64,000 bases of DNA from Eubacterium sp. (lineage in GTDB: Bacteria > Bacillota > Clostridia > Lachnospirales > Lachnospiraceae), in the NCBI GenBank assembly GCA_024690665.1, contig JAILOU010000001.1, positions 1 through 64,000 on the forward strand. The letters are read 5' to 3'. The position numbers were made by a program, and so were the translations under genes. The notes below the pieces were generated by a model. That model was not told the DNA's origin and did no database searches. It saw only the letters and a list, made by a program, of their open reading frames with translations. Of the stretch, positions 50,700 to 58,394 are shown in pieces; the stretch's first letter is position 1; every line of letters begins with the position of its first letter.

Positions 50700-52490
50700 T
50701 TATACGCTCTCATAAGGTACTTCTTCGAGTACTGATTCATTAATACGATAGATTCTCTGACACATCGCAAGCACGCTTGGTCTGTGCGTCGATACGATGC
50801 AGGTCTTATTCGGTCGCTGTTTAATAATGTTGGTCAGCACCTGTGCCTCCGTCTCTTCATCGAGCGCACTTGTCGCTTCATCAAGAAGCAGGATTGGCGC
50901 ATCTCGAAGAACCGCTCTTGCAATGGCAATTCGCTGCACCTGGCCTTCTGACAAGCCACGGCCACGCTCGCCAAGGTGCCCGTTGATGCCCTCCGGAAGA
51001 GTTGCGACATAATCCCATGCACAAGAAATCTTAAGCGCCTCTTCAATCTCTTCATCCGTCGCATCATTTTTCACCACGCGCATATTCTCTGCTACCGTAC
51101 CGGCAATCATCGTATTGCCCTGCGGCACGTAAGAGAAGAATTCTCGAAGATCGGCGTTCATCGAAAAGCAACTGCCATCTGCAGCTTCAATAAGTGCCTC
51201 ACCTTCCTGCGGATGAATCAGTCCGAGAATCAGACGAAGCATGGTTGTCTTACCCTGACCACTTGGACCAATCAGTGCGACGATTTCATTTGGCTGTGCC
51301 ACGAAATCCAGCCCCGCAATAATCTTATTGTCTTCCACATAAGAAAAATCAACGGTCTTCATGCGAACCGTGAATCCCTGCTCTGCAAGCGGACGCAGTT
51401 TCTGAACCGATTCCGGATCGTGCACTTCCTTCGGAAGATCGACAATCTCTCGAATACGATGCGCTGATACAGCGCTTGATATCATGCTTGGGAAGATTCC
51501 GATGATAGAACTAAAGGAACTTGCCAGCTTACCGCTTTGCGATAAGATAACGGACATCTCACCATAAGTGATAAGCTTGTCCCACATGCGAAACAGGCAG
51601 TATAAAAAGGCAATCATACTAACGCCCGTCGAAAGTGAGGACAGTCCCAGATTCAACTTGATGGTATAGAGATTGTACTCAAGGTTATAATCCTTGTATT
51701 TTTGTTGCCAGCCTCGAAGCTGATTTTCATAATGTCCTGTTACACCAAAACTTTTAATGGAATCAAAGTTGTAAAATGTCTCAGTTTCAAAACTCATCAT
51801 TCCGGAGTTCATCTCCATTACCCGCTTTTGGTATTCTCTTGACTTTCGCATCACGCGTCGGCTCACTAAAAGCAGTACCGGCGATGTGGCAAATGCGAAG
51901 ATTGCCATAACAGGATCATAAGAAAGCAGTACCACGAAGGTTGCCACAAATGTATACAGTGCGATGATGACATTAGGCACCCAGGATACGGCATTCCCGG
52001 ATATGGTTCCGACATCCGAATTAAATCGATTCAGCAAATCACCGTTTGGATATTCGGTCAGTTTCTGCCAGTCCGAATCAATAATTTTATTAAAGATTTC
52101 TGCCTGAATATCGTTATTGACATAGATACTGATTTTCAGATTCAGGCGCCCCAATATACTGTCGCTGATCATACTAAACAGCGTACTGGCCACCATCGCA
52201 AGAATCAGCAGCCACAGCTTCGTGTATTGATATCCCGTTATGATATCAATCAGTTTCTGTCCAATGACCGCAGCAACAAGCGAAAGTGTAGAACCGGACA
52301 GACCAAGAATCGTATAAAATAAAATAATCCATTTATATCTCTTGCTGTAAGAAAATATCCATTTCCAATCGTCCACAAATTCCGTATAAGTGCCATCGCC
52401 AAACCTGTCAAATAAAAACTTGACTGCCTGCGACTTGAGCAGTCTGTTCAGCCCACGAAATTCATTGCTTTGTTTGTTGTCATTTTCCAT
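50700..52490 (-). CDS. ABC exporter (fused membrane and ATPase domains) of the peptide cluster
   Basis: The 596-aa product has a six-helix membrane domain (residues 50-335) and an ATPase: Walker A GPSGQGKTT, Q-loop YVPQGN, signature LSEGQVQR, Walker B ILLLDEATSALDEETE and switch VSTHRPS. There is no C39 leader peptidase at the N-terminus, so leader removal, if any, needs another enzyme such as the S26-type peptidase. It is the last gene of the operon precursor-rSAM-HprK-GT-PqqD-ABC, 12 bases after pqqD. Likely exports the modified product. Confidence 0.9.
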   Translation of the reverse strand: MENDNKQSNEFRGLNRLLKSQAVKFLFDRFGDGTYTEFVDDWKWIFSYSKRYKWIILFYTILGLSGSTLSLVAAVIGQKLIDIITGYQYTKLWLLILAMVASTLFSMISDSILGRLNLKISIYVNNDIQAEIFNKIIDSDWQKLTEYPNGDLLNRFNSDVGTISGNAVSWVPNVIIALYTFVATFVVLLSYDPVMAIFAFATSPVLLLVSRRVMRKSREYQKRVMEMNSGMMSFETETFYNFDSIKSFGVTGHYENQLRGWQQKYKDYNLEYNLYTIKLNLGLSSLSTGVSMIAFLYCLFRMWDKLITYGEMSVILSQSGKLASSFSSIIGIFPSMISSAVSAHRIREIVDLPKEVHDPESVQKLRPLAEQGFTVRMKTVDFSYVEDNKIIAGLDFVAQPNEIVALIGPSGQGKTTMLRLILGLIHPQEGEALIEAADGSCFSMNADLREFFSYVPQGNTMIAGTVAENMRVVKNDATDEEIEEALKISCAWDYVATLPEGINGHLGERGRGLSEGQVQRIAIARAVLRDAPILLLDEATSALDEETEAQVLTNIIKQRPNKTCIVSTHRPSVLAMCQRIYRINESVLEEVPYESV

Positions 52491-52501
52491 AAATCAATCC
52501 C

Positions 52502-52789
52502 TTAATCTTCCTCTAATTCCGGAACCTCCAAAATCATCTGATGCTTGAAGAGCTCTTTCGAATATCCATAGACATCTTCCCTCGCTGTCTCCTCATCAAC
52601 GTCAAATTCTTCCATCAGCTTTTTGACAATCTCATCGAGATTCTCGCACTGATCGTACTGATCCCAGATAAATGCAGCTGTCTCCGTCATGGTAATCATG
52701 CCGCTGACTTGCGCAGCCATCTCACCTGTCGGAACTAAAATATACTCCCCGGCCAATTCGCGTTTCATAAAATCCGAATTTGTCTTCAT
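52502..52789 (-). CDS. PqqD-family peptide chaperone
   Basis: The 95-aa product matches the PqqD fold: three N-terminal beta strands (GEYILVPTGEMAAQVSGMITM), then LTETAAFIWDQ-like MTETAAFIWDQYDQCENLDEIV and a three-helix tail. Such proteins hold the leader of a peptide substrate for the modifying enzyme. AAGGAG lies before the ATG. It sits between the membrane protein and ABC genes. The acidic tail VPELEED is typical. Confidence 0.88.
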   Translation of the reverse strand: MKTNSDFMKRELAGEYILVPTGEMAAQVSGMITMTETAAFIWDQYDQCENLDEIVKKLMEEFDVDEETAREDVYGYSKELFKHQMILEVPELEED

Positions 52790-52801
52790 CTTAAGCTCTC
52801 C

Positions 52802-54217
52802 TTAATAAACGTAGATAAATATACTTCCGCCTAGCTTTAGATAAACTTCTGCCAATGTATAATTTTTCAGCTCCTGCCCCTTAAATCCCCGCTCTGTAAT
52901 TAATAATATTGTGACTTCTTCTTCATGATTTTTATATCGTTCAACTTCCTCTTCCACTTCATCAAGATACTTTGAAAGCTCTGTCTGATCGGTAAAATAC
53001 TTTTGTTTTGGTATATAATCAATCTTCAAAAAGAACGATAAATCTGTATCTATCATACCATATTGTGGGTCATCATTGTTACTGATAAACTCCTGAAGGT
53101 CCGTGTAAAAATCGTCATGTGCCTCCGGAATCCCTTCCGCCATCGTCTGCACATAATCTTTCACCGGCAATATACTGATAGCAATATATATCAAAACGCT
53201 TACAACCATACTGATTCTTCTTTTTGTCCCCATCATCAGATGCTTGTCGAAGATTGCAAGTGCAAGCGGCGCCGCTATGATTCCGCTAAGATATTGCACC
53301 CAGTCAAGCCCTAAAAGAAGTTGTGTGAGTCCTATCACAATCGTTGCCACTACAATGGCATATCCTGCCTTTTTCCTTTTTTTGATCAGCAAGATTCCAC
53401 CGGCAAAAAGCGGTAAGAACAATGCACACTTTACCAGCTTATGAAGCATCACCGATACGCCCATCTCGGCGCCCAGCATCTTCACCGGTATCAGAAAGGC
53501 TCCCTGCACAAGATCCGGCAGTGCTCCTTGCGCACCAAATACTACCAGGATTACAATAATCGGAATTATAATTCCCAAAATCAGCATCATAATCTCAGGC
53601 AATTTCTTTTTGGCAAATGTTCCCGCGCAGATTCCAAGCGTTATCGTAAGCATATAGATTACCATGGCCCCGGTTACATTTGTCATAAATGCTGCTCCGC
53701 AGATTATACCGCCAATCAGTAACATACGCGTATTTACGCTTCTTATCTTACGGCTTTTCACAATCATCCATAGCAGTACCGCCGCCATCGGTAGCAAATA
53801 CTGATTCGCACTGTTTCCGCCGCTTACTGCTGCCACATATGGAATCAATGACAAAAGCGTATACAGATATGACTTTTTCTCGCTCGTCAGTCTTGCGATT
53901 GCCCTTCTTGTAAACAGCACATATATTGCAAATGATATCGCTTCAAGAGCAAAAATCCCAATGCGCTGTCCGATCAGCCACCCAAATGCCTGAATTATAA
54001 AATATAGCGGACCACCCGTCATAAACAAATCACGATACGGTACCGAGCCATTTTCTACCCAGGCCTTTCCTATCATCATCGCAGCAGATGCATTATTTCC
54101 TGTATAATTTCCCATCAAAAGAGAATACAACGGACTTGTTCTGGTAGAGAATACCAGCACCACCAGGATCGCCGCCACAATCTCGATTAACAGACAAACA
54201 GTCTTTTTTTTATTCAA
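52802..54217 (-). CDS. GT-C-fold membrane protein (PMT/GT39-like)
   Basis: The 471-aa product has about eleven helices and a soluble C-terminal tail of about 110 residues. The first external loop (GNNASAAMMIGKAWVENGSVPYRDLFMTGGPLYF, key part GKAWVENGSVPYRDLF) aligns with the GT39-like loop. There, an acidic DS and a DxKGP are usual; here they read NAS and MTGGP, so catalysis is doubtful. It starts at TTG 54217 with TAGGAGG seven bases upstream. A member of the peptide operon; it could glycosylate the substrate or serve as a membrane partner. Role uncertain. Confidence 0.7.
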   Translation of the reverse strand: MNKKKTVCLLIEIVAAILVVLVFSTRTSPLYSLLMGNYTGNNASAAMMIGKAWVENGSVPYRDLFMTGGPLYFIIQAFGWLIGQRIGIFALEAISFAIYVLFTRRAIARLTSEKKSYLYTLLSLIPYVAAVSGGNSANQYLLPMAAVLLWMIVKSRKIRSVNTRMLLIGGIICGAAFMTNVTGAMVIYMLTITLGICAGTFAKKKLPEIMMLILGIIIPIIVILVVFGAQGALPDLVQGAFLIPVKMLGAEMGVSVMLHKLVKCALFLPLFAGGILLIKKRKKAGYAIVVATIVIGLTQLLLGLDWVQYLSGIIAAPLALAIFDKHLMMGTKRRISMVVSVLIYIAISILPVKDYVQTMAEGIPEAHDDFYTDLQEFISNNDDPQYGMIDTDLSFFLKIDYIPKQKYFTDQTELSKYLDEVEEEVERYKNHEEEVTILLITERGFKGQELKNYTLAEVYLKLGGSIFIYVY

Positions 54218-54228
54218 GTTATGTCCTC

Positions 54229-55086
54229 CTAGATCTGCAATGCCTCCTTAAGCATAACCACCGCAGACTTGTCCTTCCTGCAGGTGTACAAATGCACCGG
54301 CACGCTGTTTAACAAATCTTCTATCAAATCCATAACTCGTTTTGTATACTCCTTATTATATAAAGGTGTTGTAATCTGCGGCATCACTTCCCGAAATGCC
54401 TGCACTCCCCGTATTCTCTCTATATGATTCTCATCGCAATGGCGAAGCATCACAACATCATGCAGCGGTTCTCGTCCCTGCAGATGAATGCCACTCGTCC
54501 CGCTCATCGGACATCCGCACACATACCATGTGCCGTCAATCTTTCGAAGCACTGACCGATCTCCGTTAAGCACCTTAGCTCCGACATGTTCTTCCCACAG
54601 TTCTGCCTGTGTACTCTTTCCTGCTCCGGATGGTCCCGAAAATACAATTCCATGTTCCCCGACTTTTAGGTGACTTGAATGCAACACGATCGCATCAAAC
54701 TTCAGCAAAATCAGTTCCAGACACAGATACATCAGCAGCTCAAATCCGGCCTCAGCGCGCTCTGCTAAAATCTCGCTACTGCTGTAATAGCAGACGCCTT
54801 CTGTAGCACTGTGTATCGTCACCTCTGTGTAGTACTTGTCCTCCCACAAAAATGCACGGCAGAAATGTCCGTCTTCTCCTACGTATTCATCCGCCCAGAG
54901 ACATTTTCCTATTAGCTTTTTTCCTTCCAGATACTGCTCAATATCATTGGTGTGTTTAAAATAGAAAGTAAAATCAGCGTCTTTGTTCTCGCAGCGAAAA
55001 TCCTCTCCATTTTCCGCATAAAACGGAAATGGACTCACTACCTTAATCACAACACCTGCAATCTCATAATATGTTTCATAATCCAT
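54229..55086 (-). CDS. HPr-kinase-like protein (PadeK-like)
   Basis: The 285-aa product has Walker A GPSGAGKST at 151-159, preceded by LHSSHLKVGEHGIVFS. It has the NGDR block and GCPMSGTSGIH, which fit the HprK C-terminal kinase domain as found in peptide clusters rather than true HprK (no HPr-binding N-terminus). The lasso-peptide homologue PadeK phosphorylates its precursor. The substrate here may be the 162-aa protein of the same operon, but its last residues are Ser-Trp rather than a free C-terminal Ser. Six bases after the radical-SAM gene. Confidence 0.85.
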   Translation of the reverse strand: MDYETYYEIAGVVIKVVSPFPFYAENGEDFRCENKDADFTFYFKHTNDIEQYLEGKKLIGKCLWADEYVGEDGHFCRAFLWEDKYYTEVTIHSATEGVCYYSSSEILAERAEAGFELLMYLCLELILLKFDAIVLHSSHLKVGEHGIVFSGPSGAGKSTQAELWEEHVGAKVLNGDRSVLRKIDGTWYVCGCPMSGTSGIHLQGREPLHDVVMLRHCDENHIERIRGVQAFREVMPQITTPLYNKEYTKRVMDLIEDLLNSVPVHLYTCRKDKSAVVMLKEALQI

Positions 55087-55091
55087 ACTCT

Positions 55092-56198
55092 CTATAACTC
55101 CTCATACGCTTTTTGAATTAACTTCGCATACTCCTTTGTCATCTCGCACAAATACTCTGGCACGCCTGCAACATCCCCGGTCTCGCAATACGCTGCTGCC
55201 ACGCAGATCGAACAAATACATCGATATGCACAGGTCTGACATGTTTCTGCAACGACAATCTGCTCTGTCGATGCCACAATCTGCTTCCATGCCTGTTTAA
55301 ATGATACCATATTTAGATCTATCTGTTCATAATTATGAATGCCACATCCCGATATTCTTCCCTGATAATCGACCCAGCTGCTCGACAAGCCCCCGCGGCA
55401 CAAGACACCTGTCTGACCGTAGGCTCCATAGATTGTTGGATCTTCAAATGTCTTGCAGATTAGTTCAAACGACATCTTTCTATCTTCCAGCTTCGGCAAT
55501 TGTCTGCACACATTCCAGTAAGCCACCTTAGCCGCTTCTTTTGGTGACAACCGATATGCCCCTCCTCCGGTGCGTGAGTTCTTTCGATAAGGCGGAAACA
55601 TATAATGCGTCATCTTAAGTGGCACCTTCCACTCCTGTGCCATCCTGGCTATTGCTTCTTTTTCGTGCACATTGTCCGGCACCAGCGTCGTGTGAAGTTC
55701 TATCTTAAGTCCTCTGTCAAGCAGCCTGTTAACCGCGTTTTTTACAAGTGTGAATCCTCCCGGCAATCCACACAGATTCTCGTAGGTTTTATCGCTTGCC
55801 CCATAAATACTGATATTGACCTGATACGGATAGATCTTCGCAATAAAATCTGCCATCTCATCGTCAATCAAAGTCGCATTTGTATTAAGCGCTATATGAA
55901 TCGGCTTTTTTGAAAGCCTTTCCATTAACTCACGAAATCCGGGATAGGTAAGTGGCTCTCCTCCCGTTACCAGCAAGAATAAAAGCCCTTCCTCTATCAT
56001 TTCATCGCACAGCGTATCCCAAAATTCTACGCTTTTAATCTCGCCTTCCTTCACCTTTTGATGCACAATATAACACATCTTACAGCGCATATTACAGGTC
56101 GCAAGAAGTTCAAATGTTGTCGAAATCGGCAGCCTTTTCTTCAGCGCCTTATCAGTAATACGCTCAGCAACTCCCCCAAACATACTTAGTGCATCCAT
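55092..56198 (-). CDS. Radical-SAM/SPASM peptide-modifying enzyme
   Basis: The 368-aa product has radical-SAM Cys35, Cys39 and Cys42 in CNMRCKMC, then TGGEPLTYPGF. The SPASM region holds many Cys: CRGG, GRISGCGIH, and CQTCAYRCICSICVAAAYC with a late YLC, enough for two auxiliary [4Fe-4S] clusters. SPASM enzymes make thioether, C-C or other links in ribosomal peptides. The start is ATG 56196-56198 with GGAGGAGC upstream; the longer reading from 56261 runs through the attenuator. It follows the putative substrate gene. Product chemistry cannot be predicted. Confidence 0.9.
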   Translation of the reverse strand: MDALSMFGGVAERITDKALKKRLPISTTFELLATCNMRCKMCYIVHQKVKEGEIKSVEFWDTLCDEMIEEGLLFLLVTGGEPLTYPGFRELMERLSKKPIHIALNTNATLIDDEMADFIAKIYPYQVNISIYGASDKTYENLCGLPGGFTLVKNAVNRLLDRGLKIELHTTLVPDNVHEKEAIARMAQEWKVPLKMTHYMFPPYRKNSRTGGGAYRLSPKEAAKVAYWNVCRQLPKLEDRKMSFELICKTFEDPTIYGAYGQTGVLCRGGLSSSWVDYQGRISGCGIHNYEQIDLNMVSFKQAWKQIVASTEQIVVAETCQTCAYRCICSICVAAAYCETGDVAGVPEYLCEMTKEYAKLIQKAYEEL

Positions 56199-56226
56199 CT
56201 TGCTCCTCCATCTTAATTTTAATAGT

Positions 56227-56258
56227 AAAAAAGGAGATCGAACATGCCGACCTCCTTT
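56227..56258 (-). terminator. Attenuator-like terminator between substrate and radical-SAM genes
   Basis: On the minus strand AAAGGAGGTCG pairs with CGATCTCCTTT (one G-T pair) around a seven-base loop, followed by six T. It would give more substrate than enzyme mRNA, as in many peptide-modification operons. Confidence 0.85.
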
Positions 56259-56284
56259 CACTGATTCTTAATAAAATTGTATTC

Positions 56285-56773
56285 TTACCAACTTGCATTA
56301 ACACTTGTTGAGTTTAGTACCGGTGCAACCATTGCATGCATATGGCTTGCGCCTTCATTCACAATGTAGTTATCCTTACTTGTCCAATTACCTGCACAGG
56401 TATTATGTCCATTGTTATCTGCCTCTGCATATAACAGTCCATCACCGGATGAATAAGTAACCACTAAATATTTCTTTTTATTCCATCCACTACCGGTTGT
56501 CTCTGATGTCCAGCTTGCAATACTTGAATTGTGATTCGAATGTGAACTTCCACTTCTGTACTTCGCAGTTAATTTACCTGCTGCATAACCTACGTTGGTT
56601 CCACAATCATTTGAAAGTGACGAAGCAACTATGTTACTTGCATAATCTACATTCGGTCCTTTCATACAATCGAAAGCCCATGATGTACTAGAATTAACCG
56701 TACATGTTGACACTGCCTGATTCGGCATAAATAACTCAATCTCCATCTTAGGAGTCACGTATGTTTTCTTCAT
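56285..56773 (-). CDS. Putative substrate protein of the radical-SAM cluster (162 aa)
   Basis: The product begins MKKTYVTPKMEIELFMPNQA, a leader type common to peptide-modification clusters of Clostridia, and continues with a Ser/Thr/Asn/Gly-rich body. It has four Cys (24, 36, 57, 126) and a His-rich stretch (SHSNHNSS). There is no signal peptide or membrane segment. At 162 aa it is much longer than typical RiPP precursors, and the core boundary is not visible. The start is ATG 56771-56773 with AGAGGA upstream. A longer in-frame reading to 56872 would begin in the promoter (TTGACG at 56867-56872). It is first in the operon and followed by an attenuator. Confidence 0.8.
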   Translation of the reverse strand: MKKTYVTPKMEIELFMPNQAVSTCTVNSSTSWAFDCMKGPNVDYASNIVASSLSNDCGTNVGYAAGKLTAKYRSGSSHSNHNSSIASWTSETTGSGWNKKKYLVVTYSSGDGLLYAEADNNGHNTCAGNWTSKDNYIVNEGASHMHAMVAPVLNSTSVNASW

Positions 56774-56842
56774 AAAATCGTCCTCTACTTTCCATGAAAC
56801 AAAACAATAATTTACCTTTAAATTCACTAATATTCCACCTAT

Positions 56843-56872
56843 ATAATACCATGTCTTATAGGGAATCGTCAA
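56843..56872 (-). promoter_or_regulatory. Promoter of the peptide-modification operon
   Basis: TTGACG (56867-56872), an 18-bp spacer and TATTAT (56843-56848) on the minus strand lie about 70 bp before the substrate gene. Confidence 0.65.
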
Positions 56873-56962
56873 TTTTATTTTACATTCTGCGCGGAAATGT
56901 TCGAGTTTGACTTTCCCATATCCATTTGCTAGAATGTCCTAGTTGAAAAGAGGAACTATATT

Positions 56963-57886
56963 ATGGACTTATCAAAACCAATTCTATATGTGTTATTAAT
57001 TATCGCCGGCGCTGTTCTTAAGAAGGTCGGCTTTTTCAAAGCAGAAAATTCCAATCTGCTTGCCAAGATTATGATGAATTTCACCTTACCGGCTTCTATC
57101 GTCGTCGGATTTTCCAACTTCGAGCGCGATACTTCTTTATTCTTACTGATTCCGATTGGACTGTTCGCCGGTATTATTCCATTGATTATTGCTTTTTGGG
57201 CAACAAAAAAGCTCCCAAAAGAAGTGAGAGCTTACTACATGCTTAATCTTGACGGTCGTAACATCGGCTGCTTTGGTCTTCCTGTATTGCAGACTTTATT
57301 TGGCCCTGCTGCCACAGTCCTTTGCTGCATGTTTGACATCGGCAATGCCATCAATATGGTTGCCGGTAATTACGCGATGACGACCACCATGCTTGATATC
57401 TATCCGGGCGGTGCAAAAAAAAGAATCAATCCGATTGTTTTGTTATGCCAGAGGATGTTCTCTTCTTTTTGCTTAGACGTCTATCTGACCATGATGGTTT
57501 TGATGCTTTTAAATATTAAGATTCCTTCTCAGGTTGGGGATTTCCTTTCTCCTATTGCCAATGCAAATGCTTTTATTGCAATGCTGATGGTTGGGATCTT
57601 ATTCGAATTTCATGCGAACAAAGATTTCTTATCAGATATCGTTAAGCTTGTTCTTGCGCATCTTGGATTCTCTGTTCTTCTGGCTTTGTTTATGTATTTT
57701 GCCCTGCCTTTTGATCTTGAGTATCGCAAGATTCTTGTTCTGCTTTCGTTCTCACCGATTGGTGCCATGTGTTCGGTATTCACGGTTCGATGCGGTGGTA
57801 GCGGTGCGAAGGCTAGTTGTGCGAATTCGATCAGTGTGTTGTGCGGGATTGTGGTTATGGTCGCCGGCAGCGTGTTGTTATTTTAG
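56963..57886 (+). CDS. AEC-family transporter
   Basis: The 307-aa product has ten helices with the AEC (auxin efflux carrier/malate permease) look: LLIIAGAVLKKVGFF at the start, MMNFTLPASIVVGF, NLDGRNIGCFGLPVLQTLFG in the first half, and a late FSPIGAMCSVFTVRCGG. These carriers move carboxylates or amino acids; the substrate is unknown. AGAGGAA lies before the ATG. Divergent from the peptide operon and followed within 25 bases by the second large structured element. Confidence 0.88.
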   Translation: MDLSKPILYVLLIIAGAVLKKVGFFKAENSNLLAKIMMNFTLPASIVVGFSNFERDTSLFLLIPIGLFAGIIPLIIAFWATKKLPKEVRAYYMLNLDGRNIGCFGLPVLQTLFGPAATVLCCMFDIGNAINMVAGNYAMTTTMLDIYPGGAKKRINPIVLLCQRMFSSFCLDVYLTMMVLMLLNIKIPSQVGDFLSPIANANAFIAMLMVGILFEFHANKDFLSDIVKLVLAHLGFSVLLALFMYFALPFDLEYRKILVLLSFSPIGAMCSVFTVRCGGSGAKASCANSISVLCGIVVMVAGSVLLF

Positions 57887-57909
57887 CTAGTTGGGGCGCG
57901 TTCTCCTGC

Positions 57910-58233
57910 GGATACGATTTCTCCCCGCACCGACCCGCCGCTGTTCAAATTTTTTCTGCGTATCTTTTGATTTGCCCGCCACCGCCCGTGTTCTGCTAGG
58001 ATGGTTAATTATGTTTACAAGAAATGGCTCGTTGTGTTTGCAACACAACACCAGACATAAAAAAAGCGAAGAAACTGCAAGCAAGCTCGCGTTCTTCGCT
58101 TTTTCCATGCCCTGTCTGCTTACGCAGACGACCCATTTCTTTTTGACCTCCAAGGCAGCCCCGGTTCGGTTTGGCGTGCATTTGATACTCGAAAAATTTT
58201 GGCGGCTCTCGATGTGCTTGTCGAAATGTATCC
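57910..58233 (+). ncRNA. Large structured element, copy 2
   Basis: This is the homologue of 45083-45411 in the same orientation. The closing stem is GGATAC/GTATCC. Inner stems keep pairing despite changed bases: TTGTGTT/AACACAA against TGTGCC/GGCACA, and AAAAGCGAAGAA/TTCTTCGCTTTT against GAATCGGAGG/CCTCCGATTC, both around conserved TGCAAGCAAGC. In the CCGG stem the 3' arm is TTGG, which still pairs through G-U only if the plus strand is the RNA. The whole gap 57887-58394 holds only this element and the terminator at 58346. No open frame is shared by both copies. Confidence 0.6.
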
Positions 58234-58345
58234 GCCAGTCGAACGCTGGTTGTTTCCCAACCTAACAACATTGGCTGCCGGAGGGGATTCCGGCTATTTA
58301 TATGTTTCCTCTATGCCTGGGGGACGCTTCTGCCAAAACAGACGC

Positions 58346-58383
58346 AAAAAAAGACTGCCGCGCTATAGCGCCGCAGTCTTTTA
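58346..58383. terminator. Bidirectional terminator after clpX-like gene
   Basis: AAAGACTGC-GCGC pairs with GCGC-GCAGTCTTT, with A and T runs on either side. It serves the minus-strand gene ending at 58395 and could also end the structured element on the plus strand. Confidence 0.85.
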
Positions 58384-58394
58384 AAGTGCAAACT

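Noticed and set aside
57891-58271. Overlapping frames on both strands of the second structured element
   Set aside because: Same reason: no counterpart in copy 1 and no start signal; they arise from stem arms read on both strands.
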